From Salegentibacter echinorum (lineage in GTDB: Bacteria; Bacteroidota; Bacteroidia; Flavobacteriales; Flavobacteriaceae): 64,000 bases of DNA. The stretch lies in NCBI RefSeq assembly GCF_900129445.1, contig NZ_FQVT01000001.1:620001-684000 (forward strand), given 5' to 3'. The translations under genes were made by a program, and so were the position numbers. Positions 7,368-15,263 of the stretch are shown piece by piece. Below the pieces are notes generated by a model. That model worked only from the letters and a program-made list of their open reading frames with translations. It was not told the origin of the DNA and searched no databases. Within the stretch, counting starts at the first letter, position 1. Every line of letters starts with the position of its first letter.

Positions 7368-8759
7368 TTACTTTTTAGCTATTTTCTTTGTTATTTCATT
7401 TCCGTTCCAGATCGCCTTAATTATGTAGATACCTTTTTTTAGGTCTTTCAAATCAATACTTTGGGTATCAGTTTCAAGTATTAACGCACCACTCATATTA
7501 AAAACCTTAATGGAAAAGGTATCACGGGTAGTATTAGCCGATATTGTACCATTAGATATTCCTGCAAGAGTTGCAGTTCCCAAATTGCTGCCACAAGGAT
7601 CATCTATAGGAGGGCGTAACGCGTAAATATTCTGTGCTGTAGATGATAGAACATAGGTACATCCTCCAGATGCAGCTGGCGGGGTTATTCGGTTATCACT
7701 TGTTGAAGTGCCACAACTGCTTTTTACGGTAATCCTTACCCATTTATCCCAATTATTGGTAGAACCCCTGCCCCACAAGGTATAGCTGCCGTTGTAATTG
7801 TTTCGCATACTCAATGTAGCATAGCCCGAGCCAGATAAAACTGTATAGGTTGGTGTTGTGGTAATACCATGACCGGTAATATGAAGTTTGGCTTCGGTGC
7901 TTCGAACATCTGGCAACAACCTCATCTTGACAGAAGAGCCCAAAGCAATGGTTTTAAAAATTGTTATCGCTGGACCACAATCAGATTTCGGAATATCTGC
8001 CCTAAGTTTTACTGTGCCATTAGTCTTTCGAGTCACAGCTACTGTATTTCCATTAGGTACAATAGACGCCTGAGAAGAATTTGATATAGACCAGGTTATA
8101 TTTGAAGCCGGAAAAGAGTATATTTTTGTACCATTGCAAATAACTGAGGGACCCACAATTTCAGAGACATTACATAAATAGGTGCATCCGGCAATTGGGA
8201 AATTGTTTTTTAATTCATCGGCCAACCAATTAGCATTTCGCACTTCAAAGGAAATATGTTGTTGATTGGCATTCAAATTCAAATTAGTATTAAATGCCGT
8301 GATAAAATTATCAAACGGGGTTTGCCTTGGGCTTGAGGGTGGAGTTACTCCAGAGTATGCCCTTAAATAATCTTGCTCGTCTAAGTTGAGGTTGCCCTCT
8401 CCAATATCTAAAGAACTCGTTACAGGTATAAAGTTAAAATTCTCTATATGTGTAATTCTGTCCCCAATAAATGAAGGCAAAGAATCTAAATCTATTTGAG
8501 ACTTTACATTATAGTATCCCCCCGGATAGGTTTCTATTGGCAAGGAACCTGCTGGAGCATTAAGATTTTTATTCATAACAACCACATCGATGGGAAATAA
8601 AAAGAGTAATTTTTTAGTGTAAACTATTCTGCCTTTATATACTTGCTGGTTCGATGAGGTGGGAACAGTTTTTGCCCAAATATCATAATTATACTTACTG
8701 CTTCCAGGCAAAATACCGGTAAAAAACAATTCGGAATTATTTAAAAGTAGGCCTGCCAA
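7368..8759 (-). CDS. C-terminal part of frameshifted T9SS-secreted lipase-like protein
   Basis: This frame lacks a proper start (its first codon is TTG at 8759) and is the continuation of the gene at 8815-10623. Removing one T from a T5 run (plus-strand A5 at 8817-8821) joins the frames without a break and supplies 18 more residues, DYLFRF then NGKSSPAFFN. It encodes a repetitive beta-rich region and a C-terminal type A sorting domain (FSIKVFNMSGALILET ... KKGIYIIKAIW ... KKIAKK), the signal for export through the type IX secretion system. The joined protein would be about 1,085 residues. Confidence 0.8.
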   Translation of the reverse strand: MAGLLLNNSELFFTGILPGSSKYNYDIWAKTVPTSSNQQVYKGRIVYTKKLLFLFPIDVVVMNKNLNAPAGSLPIETYPGGYYNVKSQIDLDSLPSFIGDRITHIENFNFIPVTSSLDIGEGNLNLDEQDYLRAYSGVTPPSSPRQTPFDNFITAFNTNLNLNANQQHISFEVRNANWLADELKNNFPIAGCTYLCNVSEIVGPSVICNGTKIYSFPASNITWSISNSSQASIVPNGNTVAVTRKTNGTVKLRADIPKSDCGPAITIFKTIALGSSVKMRLLPDVRSTEAKLHITGHGITTTPTYTVLSGSGYATLSMRNNYNGSYTLWGRGSTNNWDKWVRITVKSSCGTSTSDNRITPPAASGGCTYVLSSTAQNIYALRPPIDDPCGSNLGTATLAGISNGTISANTTRDTFSIKVFNMSGALILETDTQSIDLKDLKKGIYIIKAIWNGNEITKKIAKK

Positions 8760-8814
8760 AGGATCGGTAACTATCCTTAAAAGGCTATTAAAAAAGGCAG
8801 GCGAAGACTTGCCG

Positions 8815-10623
8815 TTAAAAACGAAACAAATAATCTCCCGAGTCTAAATCCTGGGTTTGGCCACACTCCGAGCCATTACTTATAGCCACGTTCCTTATTC
8901 CATATTCTTGCGGGTAGCCTACATTTTCCAATTCATCCTGCCAGTTGTTATGTACTGTATTATCAAGATTATAGTCGCTTTTTACAAAATTTATTAAAAG
9001 TTGTCGCGACGCGGGCATATCGGCAAGACTAAGGACTGCATAGGGGGAAGGAAAAGAAATGTTCGGGGGATTTTCGAAGCCTGTAACGAAATCCTCTAAT
9101 TGCAATTGTGAGAACCACGCCGCCCCATTTATTATCGTTGGCAATAGTGCCTCCACCCCGTTAAGCAATATCGGAGCCTTTACATATTCGTTTCTGGCAT
9201 GTCTAGCCATATATTGCAGGCCATAGGGAACGTTGGCACCTTGGTGTGGTGCATCGTGGCTCACATATAAACGGGTTTCATGATCAGTGTTTTCTATTTC
9301 CATTTCCCTTAGGGCATAGCGGGCTATCACGCCACCCATGCTTTGGCCCAACACTACGTTTTCCTCGCTGCTGCCATTAGCCGCTTTTTCCTCGTTTACC
9401 CACTCAATTATCGTTTTAAGCAGTTTGGCGTTACGGCGCATGTCATCTACCCCGTTAAGCCAATCTACATAGATGATGTCATACTCCTGTGAAGAATCTA
9501 CTGTCAATAAATCCCTTAAATCACTATTAAGTATTTGATCTATCGGATCAATAAAATCATCTATATCGCTAAGGCCAAAAATATTTTCAGGGGTTACTAT
9601 AATCCCGGGATCGTAACCCTCTGCCACTATAAGAGGTTTTTTAATTTTGGTATTTCCGGCAGCATAGTTGATGCTTACAATACCGGTAGCGGTTTTACCA
9701 TTAAAATTTTCTTCGCTTTCTATTACGTAAAATTTATCTGAGTTAATTATTTCTGCCTGTTTACCTATGGGCGGGGGATTCTGTAGGCCCTGTTTTTGAG
9801 GATCGCCAAATTTAATACGGGTACGGCTCTTCAGCCTTTGTCCATTGTTTAGGGTGATTTTAAAAACAATATCACGAATACCTTCTTTGGTTAAGCTGGT
9901 ATAGGTTACCCTGGTTTTTTGGTCAAGGTTAAGTTGTCTAAATCCCGCACCATCATCTGCGTCCATCTCTATTTTATTCACAGCCTGAAGGTTGTTGCTC
10001 ATTGTAATCTCAGTGGGCAATAAAAAATCAACTACGCTGCCCTCTATGTCCTGTATGGGGGAGGCAACGGCAAAGACTTGCTTATTTTCATAGGGGTTTT
10101 GCCACTGGCCGTTTACAAAGGCGTCGCGGTACTGGTTGTTTTGTACTGCTATATCGCCCTGGCTCAAAGCATTGTTCCTTATTTTGGAATATTTATAATA
10201 CAGGGCGCTCAATACTATGGTTGGGACGGCGTTTTCAATATCGCCCGGGCTATTTAGATCAAAATCATTATTGTCCCTACGGTATCCTTCCCAGGTGTTT
10301 GCAAATTCTTGGGGCAGCATAAAGCCGGCACTTACATCCCGTACCCTACTCATGAGCATGGTATGGTATAAATTTGTATAGGTCATCCTATCCAGGTTGG
10401 TGGAATCTGAAAGTTGCCCGTTAAAGGCTTCGGCATCAGTAAAATCCATGGCAAAATCCAGGAGCAGCCCGTGCGGTACCCGGTTTTTGTTCAGGCCTGC
10501 AAAGGTCTGGGTAACTTCATTACTGTAGGATTCGTTCACCTCCTGCTGGGCCTGCAGGAAAAAGCCCAAGAGCAAAAACAAGAATAAGGTGGATTTTTTG
10601 AGGGAATGGTAAAATTTTTTCAT
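8815..10623 (-). CDS. N-terminal part of frameshifted secreted alpha/beta-hydrolase (lipase/esterase-like)
   Basis: The 602 residues begin with a signal peptide (about 1-26, ending LQAQ). A nucleophile elbow GQSMGG (Ser428) lies in an alpha/beta-hydrolase region (about 328-560), with HDAPHQGAN downstream. Such proteins are lipases or esterases acting outside the cell. The frame ends early at a TAA within a T5 run, and the remainder continues in the +1 frame to 7368. The cause could be a real mutation, phase variation at the homopolymer, or a sequencing error. It follows the DUF6252-like lipoprotein gene by 27 bp on the same strand. Confidence 0.82.
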   Translation of the reverse strand: MKKFYHSLKKSTLFLFLLLGFFLQAQQEVNESYSNEVTQTFAGLNKNRVPHGLLLDFAMDFTDAEAFNGQLSDSTNLDRMTYTNLYHTMLMSRVRDVSAGFMLPQEFANTWEGYRRDNNDFDLNSPGDIENAVPTIVLSALYYKYSKIRNNALSQGDIAVQNNQYRDAFVNGQWQNPYENKQVFAVASPIQDIEGSVVDFLLPTEITMSNNLQAVNKIEMDADDGAGFRQLNLDQKTRVTYTSLTKEGIRDIVFKITLNNGQRLKSRTRIKFGDPQKQGLQNPPPIGKQAEIINSDKFYVIESEENFNGKTATGIVSINYAAGNTKIKKPLIVAEGYDPGIIVTPENIFGLSDIDDFIDPIDQILNSDLRDLLTVDSSQEYDIIYVDWLNGVDDMRRNAKLLKTIIEWVNEEKAANGSSEENVVLGQSMGGVIARYALREMEIENTDHETRLYVSHDAPHQGANVPYGLQYMARHARNEYVKAPILLNGVEALLPTIINGAAWFSQLQLEDFVTGFENPPNISFPSPYAVLSLADMPASRQLLINFVKSDYNLDNTVHNNWQDELENVGYPQEYGIRNVAISNGSECGQTQDLDSGDYLFRF

Positions 10624-10650
10624 AAGTAGGTATTTGGTTAGTATTTGTGT

Positions 10651-11181
10651 TTAATTGTAATTCATATCAAAACGGCCTTCCCTTATTTCGACTACCTCCC
10701 CATTTTCATTTACCGCATCAAACCAAAAGGTTCCGGAAACAATTCCATTTACATCATCGAATTTTATAAATCCAATCTCTCCTACATGAATCTGATTTGT
10801 TTCATAACTGTCAATAAAATTATATTGAGCCTTATTTGTTTGAAATTGATTTGATCCTAAAATGTAAGTTTGCCCTTGAATTATCTCTTCATTAATTATG
10901 GATAGTCCAATGGATTTATTTAAATCTTTATTTCTTGCAATCAATGAAAAATATAATTCACCTTCCAAAGTTGTATTATAATTAGCCTGTTGTGTAGGCC
11001 CACCCCACTGGCTGCCCCCTGGTTTAAATACCTGGCCATCTATCAAACAGCCAATGGTACCTTCACCTGTAGTGGTTAATGGCGGCAGACAATCTACAGG
11101 GTTATCGCAATCGTCTTTTTTAGAGCAGGAATTAATACCTACTATCAATAGAAAAATTAAAAAGGGGGCAAAGTTTTTCAT
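10651..11181 (-). CDS. DUF6252-like lipoprotein
   Basis: The 176 residues have a type II signal peptide with lipobox GINSC (Cys19) and then an acidic linker. The GEGTIGCLIDGQVFKPGG segment is characteristic of DUF6252-type lipoproteins of Bacteroidota. Molecular function is unknown. The C-terminal half looks like a small beta-sandwich (VSGTFWFDAVNENGEVVEIREG). It is the first gene of a two-gene unit with the downstream lipase-like gene (27-bp gap), which hints at a shared surface role. That link is inference. Confidence 0.75.
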   Translation of the reverse strand: MKNFAPFLIFLLIVGINSCSKKDDCDNPVDCLPPLTTTGEGTIGCLIDGQVFKPGGSQWGGPTQQANYNTTLEGELYFSLIARNKDLNKSIGLSIINEEIIQGQTYILGSNQFQTNKAQYNFIDSYETNQIHVGEIGFIKFDDVNGIVSGTFWFDAVNENGEVVEIREGRFDMNYN

Positions 11182-12825
11182 TTTATTGGAATTTTAAATT
11201 ATAATTTCAAAAAACATTATTCTCTATCATTGAGATCATTAAATTTTGTAAAATAAATATACACTTCTCTTAAAAAGAATTTGAAATATAATTTTGTTCA
11301 CATATTTGAATATGCTTCGTGAATTTTATTATATAATAGTTAAATATATATAAATTTTTATATTAAAATGTTAAATACTTCATTTTATCGATGAAATACA
11401 CTAAGTGCATTTTTTATATAAACATACCTTACTGATAACTAAAGTGTTAAAATTTTATTCTAACCCCAGTTTAAAATCATAGAAACGGTAAAGAAGGATT
11501 TAACAATCAATTTGATTATCCGCTCGAGTTTCTAACCTATTTAATTTGAGAATTAATACGCCGAGCTATAATTTTCATTTACATATTTAACTCAAGTCAT
11601 TATTTTTAAACAGAAAGGATACTCTGCTTGGAAGTAAATGGTAGCACAAGTGGTGGGATGTATTTTCTAATTAATAAGTTTGGCAATTTCACAATTCTAA
11701 GAGAAAACAAATCAAAAATTTAAGAGATAGTGTTATGGGATGTGTACGAGAAAAAACTTCTATTTTTGATTTATACTTTTCTTTGTACTTCTTCACCAAT
11801 TGAAAACGCTCAAGATAAAGGTGTACATGGATTCTATTTTGGGTAATTATAATGAGAATTCTCGATCTTAATTCACACTATAAAAGCTACCATTTTAAGT
11901 AGCAAAGCGGATAAAAATGAGTAGCAAGAGGGTAACGGGCAGAGCCACGTTACATATTTTTAATTCACTCATTTTCAGTTACTTATATACTTTTTAAAAT
12001 TATATATTTAGTAGATTTGCGACAAATGCCCTGATAGCCCCTTTAAATAGGCTCAAATTTGCGACAAATCTTGAAAAATTGAGGAGAGATATAGGATTTT
12101 CACTAAGTTGAAAAATAAATCTGAATCCAGCTGAGAGAAACTTTTTTCACTTTTGAGCCATTCACCACATTCCCTTTCTCTTCGCAAAAGCTTCGTTTCA
12201 GGAAAAGAGGTTCATAACAAAACATCTTGGACACGAGCCAAAAAGCTTTAATCCCCAAAACTAAAAAAGAAAAATATCAGAAAGCTTTTTGTCTCAAGTC
12301 CGCCCGACCCTAACTAAAATTGACCAATCAGGATTTCAGTTATCATTCAGAAATCTTCTTGCATCACCTTACCTTTTGCTGTATAAAAAACAATCTTTAA
12401 AATTAACCGGAGCGCATAAACCGCTTTGCTATTTATAGCTCCTCTATAATTTTAAAGCTTGAAAATGATAAAGCATCAAAAGGTAATGCGATGGCGCTGG
12501 AAGAAGTAAATGAAAATAACGGAATAAACCCAATTCATCCTGATCTACACTATTTTTCTTTTCGCCGGCAAAAGGAAAATGCTCCAGATGAAAAAAGTAA
12601 ATGGTTTTAGAACTCTTTTTATAGAATAACCCTCTCCAATATCAGTCAGGAGTAAAGTTATGATTAGATATGTAACATCTATTTTTTAATGCTAAAATTA
12701 GTAAGTAATAAAAGTCTTGCTTACTTTATAGATAAAAGGCTACCTCTAACAGTGGCCTTCTTAATCATTAAAATATTGTCTGATTTAAATTCCCATTAAA
12801 TGAGTCTAAACTAAAAAATGGTCAC
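11182..12825. other. Gene-poor 1.6-kb stretch with decayed coding remnants
   Basis: No intact gene is visible. Coding-like shreds on the plus strand include a tail at about 11612-11723 (VNGSTSGGMYFLINKFGNFT), a signal-peptide-like start at about 11736-11838 (KKLLFLIYTFLCTSS then stop), and an open frame at about 12404-12610 with an ATG at 12491 (MALEEVNENNGINPIHPDLH). A 13-bp motif ATTTGCGACAAAT occurs at 12015-12027 and again at 12057-12069. A degenerate copy of the cassette terminator hairpin lies at 12734-12761. This looks like an island graveyard of deleted genes. Confidence 0.45.
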
Positions 12826-13337
12826 TTAAAAAGTATAACCAAGCCCAATATGCAACCAGTTCAACTTAGATGTCCCATCGAAGCCCTGCTTATTTCTGTT
12901 TGTGAGTTCAAAGGCGTAACGTGCCTGAATATTAAAGTGTTTAAAAATATCCACTCCCGCGCCCAGGCCAAAATCTATCCCTGCCTTATTTATTGAACCA
13001 AATTGTTCAAAAAGGTAACTCACTTGCGGACCGGCCTGTACAAAAAGCAAAGGGATGATGTTGTACTTTGCTCTTACCGACAAAAAGCCGAAGCTGGAGC
13101 CATTAATATTTGCATAATCCATCTCTGGTATTAAGCTTATTTTTTCTGAAATTGGTATATCTGCATAAACCCCCAGGTAGGGACCTTCATCTGAGCCTGT
13201 AATTTCATAGCCAGAAAACTCTTCTTTGGCATTGGCAATCATTAGCCGGCAGTTACAACAAAACGTGTAGATTGTGCGTTAACTGTTGCGAGCCCTATAA
13301 AAAAGAACGTTATAGATAGTATTTTTTTGTAATTCAT
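12826..13337 (-). pseudogene. Outer-membrane beta-barrel protein, frameshifted copy
   Basis: This is a paralogue of the intact gene at 14230-14742, and the C-terminal 120 residues are nearly identical. The start and signal peptide (MNYKKILSITFFFIGLATVN) are present from ATG 13337, but after VTAG the frame hits TAA-TGA. The intact copy reads GGC TTG ATG ATT GCC where this one has GGC TAATG ATT GCC, a one-base loss near 13243. Downstream the barrel frame is open to 12826. It is probably inactive, unless translation restarts at ATG 13242, which would lack a signal peptide. Confidence 0.85.
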
Positions 13338-13374
13338 ATTAAATCAAATTCGTGTGGGTTAGTAATTTATTTTA

Positions 13375-13513
13375 TTGAGTTATGCACTTAACTTCCGTCT
13401 TTCTGAATTGTGATTCCGACTACCTGCAAGTTCTGTCAGACCTGGTAAGTATATGCTTAATTTTACACCTACAAGGTTTTTTAAACCTTGCAAGAGCGTT
13501 CATTGGGTAGTTC
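13375..13513. repeat. Dispersed about 135-bp repeat, copy 1
   Basis: It starts TTGAGTTATGCACTTAACTT and ends near GCGTTCATTGGGTAGTTC. It contains the palindrome-like CCTACAAGGTTTTTTAAACCTTGCA. A second copy lies at 24287-24421 outside the island. It sits between a barrel gene and the preceding lipoprotein gene, where the sister cassette has only 76 bp, so it looks inserted. Confidence 0.7.
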
Positions 13514-13654
13514 TTTCAAGAAGTATACTTTATTATTCCAATATTTTGATTAAAAGTCTTGTGAAAAGGTCCTAAATCAACGGTTCTTATATGTATAGCT
13601 CAATTATTTTATATCGTAGCATATTAAAGTTGATGAAACTTTTTCTATTATTTA

Positions 13655-13690
13655 AATAAAAGGCTGTCTTTTACAACAGCCTTTTTATTC
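13655..13690 (-). terminator. Terminator behind lipoprotein gene (cassette copy 2)
   Basis: AAAAGGCTGT (13657-13666) pairs with ACAGCCTTTT (13676-13685), flanked by T-rich sequence on the minus strand. A nearly identical hairpin lies at 14772-14799 in the sister cassette and a decayed one at about 12734-12761. Confidence 0.65.
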
Positions 13691-13702
13691 CTCATTTATT
13701 TC

Positions 13703-14158
13703 TTAATTGCAATCCTCAGCATCTGTGAATTGTTCATTTGTGAATTCATATTCCAATTCAAAATAATTGTTTTTAATTTCAGTTGATTTATAATTAGTTA
13801 TATTATTTACTCCCATATCAGCCAGCACAAATTTATTGCATTTTAATTCGTCATAAATGACCACTGTGGAATCTGAGAATAAAGCCGGCTGTTTTATTTC
13901 AGTTACTTCTAAATTTCTAGGTCCTTCAGTATTGACGTTTATATATAATGTATCATTACTGTTAATTTTGTAATTTTTGAGTAGATTAAATCCATTTTGA
14001 TCTATTTCAAAAGTCTTGATTTCAATAGAAGCAGTGCTATTATTAATATAGTAGTAGTCTAAGTTTACCACGTAGTCAACTTCCCCTTTGTCACAACTGA
14101 TCGCAAATACCCCAGTAAGGATACTAATTCCAATAATTAAACAGCGCATCCAATTCAT
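13703..14158 (-). CDS. Hypothetical lipoprotein (cassette copy 2)
   Basis: The 151-residue protein has a signal peptide and lipobox VFAISC (Cys22), so it is a predicted lipoprotein. The remainder looks like a small beta-rich domain ending in an acidic, cysteine-containing tail (TNEQFTDAEDCN). The lipoprotein at 14819-15253 has a similar length, position and acidic EEDFENATPCDGDCN-type tail, so the two may be diverged paralogues. Each precedes a beta-barrel gene on the minus strand. No family recognised and no function assigned. Confidence 0.7.
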   Translation of the reverse strand: MNWMRCLIIGISILTGVFAISCDKGEVDYVVNLDYYYINNSTASIEIKTFEIDQNGFNLLKNYKINSNDTLYINVNTEGPRNLEVTEIKQPALFSDSTVVIYDELKCNKFVLADMGVNNITNYKSTEIKNNYFELEYEFTNEQFTDAEDCN

Positions 14159-14229
14159 TTTCTGTTGTGTTATAATATTTGTTTTGTAAGCACTCCAATA
14201 ATTTGAACTTAATATGCCTTATTCATCAA

Positions 14230-14742
14230 TTAAAAAGTGTAACCAACTCCAATATGCAACCAGTTCAACTTATATGTTCCATCAAATTCTTGTTTATATC
14301 TATTTGTAAGTTCAAAGGCATAACGTGCCTGGATATTGAAGTGTTTAGAGATATCAACTCCAGCTCCCAGGCCTAAATCTATCCCTGCTTTATTTAGTGC
14401 TCCAAATTGTTCAAAAAGGTAACTCACCTGTGGGCCTGCCTGGACAAAAAGCAGCGGGATTATGTTGTACTTCGCCCTTACCGACAAAAAGCCAAAGCTG
14501 GAGCCGTTAATATTTGCATAATCTACTTCTGGCACTACACTTATTTTTTCTGAAACTGGTATATCTGCATAAATCCCCAAATAAGGGCCTTCATCGGAAA
14601 CGGAAGCCTCGTTGCCAGAAAATTCTGCTTTTTCGCTGGCAATCATCAAGCCGGCAGTTACACCAAACTGGTAAGATTGGGCGCTTATATTCGCAGACCC
14701 AATTAAAAAAAGTGTTATTAAAAATAGTTTGTTGAAATTCAT
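14230..14742 (-). CDS. Outer-membrane beta-barrel protein (intact cassette copy)
   Basis: The 170 residues have a signal peptide (about 1-22, ending NISAQ) and a small porin-like barrel with alternating strands and a C-terminal aromatic (LHIGVGYTF). The type matches 'outer membrane beta-barrel protein' families of Bacteroidota of roughly this size. A frameshifted paralogue lies at 12826-13337. The gene follows the lipoprotein gene at 14819-15253 after a hairpin. A role in surface exposure or transport is unproven. Confidence 0.8.
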   Translation of the reverse strand: MNFNKLFLITLFLIGSANISAQSYQFGVTAGLMIASEKAEFSGNEASVSDEGPYLGIYADIPVSEKISVVPEVDYANINGSSFGFLSVRAKYNIIPLLFVQAGPQVSYLFEQFGALNKAGIDLGLGAGVDISKHFNIQARYAFELTNRYKQEFDGTYKLNWLHIGVGYTF

Positions 14743-14769
14743 ATTAAATAATTTTCTATTTTTTTTAAA

Positions 14770-14799
14770 TTAAAAGGCTGCTTTTTACAACAGCCCTTC
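14770..14799 (-). terminator. Terminator-like hairpin between lipoprotein and barrel genes
   Basis: AAAAGGCTG (14772-14780) pairs with CAGCCCTT (14791-14798). It resembles the hairpin at 13655-13690. Because the barrel gene starts only 27 bp downstream, it may attenuate rather than stop transcription. Confidence 0.5.
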
Positions 14800-14818
14800 T
14801 CAATTCTAATGTATTGGT

Positions 14819-15253
14819 TTAATTACAATCCCCATCGCAGGGTGTTGCATTTTCAAAATCTTCTTCAGTAAAAGTAAATGTTTCCTGTTGTTCGTCATAA
14901 ATACATATGTTTAAAGGATTTCTTTCATTTCCGTTACAATTTGTTTCTATAACGAAAATTTGTTGTTTCTCGTTACCGTAATTAATAACTATGGAATCTC
15001 CTTGAAAAAAGCTTATGTAAGAGTAATATTCCTGTATAGGTGGGGCTGGACTATTAAATTGCTTAGTAATTTCCTCCCCATTTCGCAAAGCAATAATTTC
15101 TGTGTCTTCTTCGGAGGAAAAAAATGAATCTATTCTAATATCATATCCGCTCGAATTCACTAAGGTGAAGATATAGTTTTTACCTTCCCCTTGATCTGTG
15201 CCGCAGCCATTTAAGAGTGTTAGAAGGAAAATAAAGGTTAATAAGTTTTTCAT
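14819..15253 (-). CDS. Hypothetical lipoprotein (cassette copy 1)
   Basis: The 144 residues start at ATG 15253. An upstream in-frame ATG at 15292 would overlap the previous gene and place 13 residues before the signal peptide, so it is rejected. The lipobox is LLNGC (Cys17). A beta-rich domain follows and a Cys/Asp-rich tail (EEDFENATPCDGDCN). It starts 10 bp behind the HExxH lipoprotein gene, so it belongs to that operon. No family recognised. Confidence 0.72.
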   Translation of the reverse strand: MKNLLTFIFLLTLLNGCGTDQGEGKNYIFTLVNSSGYDIRIDSFFSSEEDTEIIALRNGEEITKQFNSPAPPIQEYYSYISFFQGDSIVINYGNEKQQIFVIETNCNGNERNPLNICIYDEQQETFTFTEEDFENATPCDGDCN

Positions 15254-15263
15254 ATTTATTTTT

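Noticed and set aside
8815-8823. Programmed ribosomal frameshift in the lipase-like gene
   Set aside because: The T5 run lacks a clear slippery heptamer with a downstream structure. A mutation or sequence error is simpler, though not excluded.
12491-12610. Real 39-residue gene in the island graveyard
   Set aside because: The open frame extends upstream of the ATG without a start, and no neighbour or signal supports it. It was treated as a remnant.
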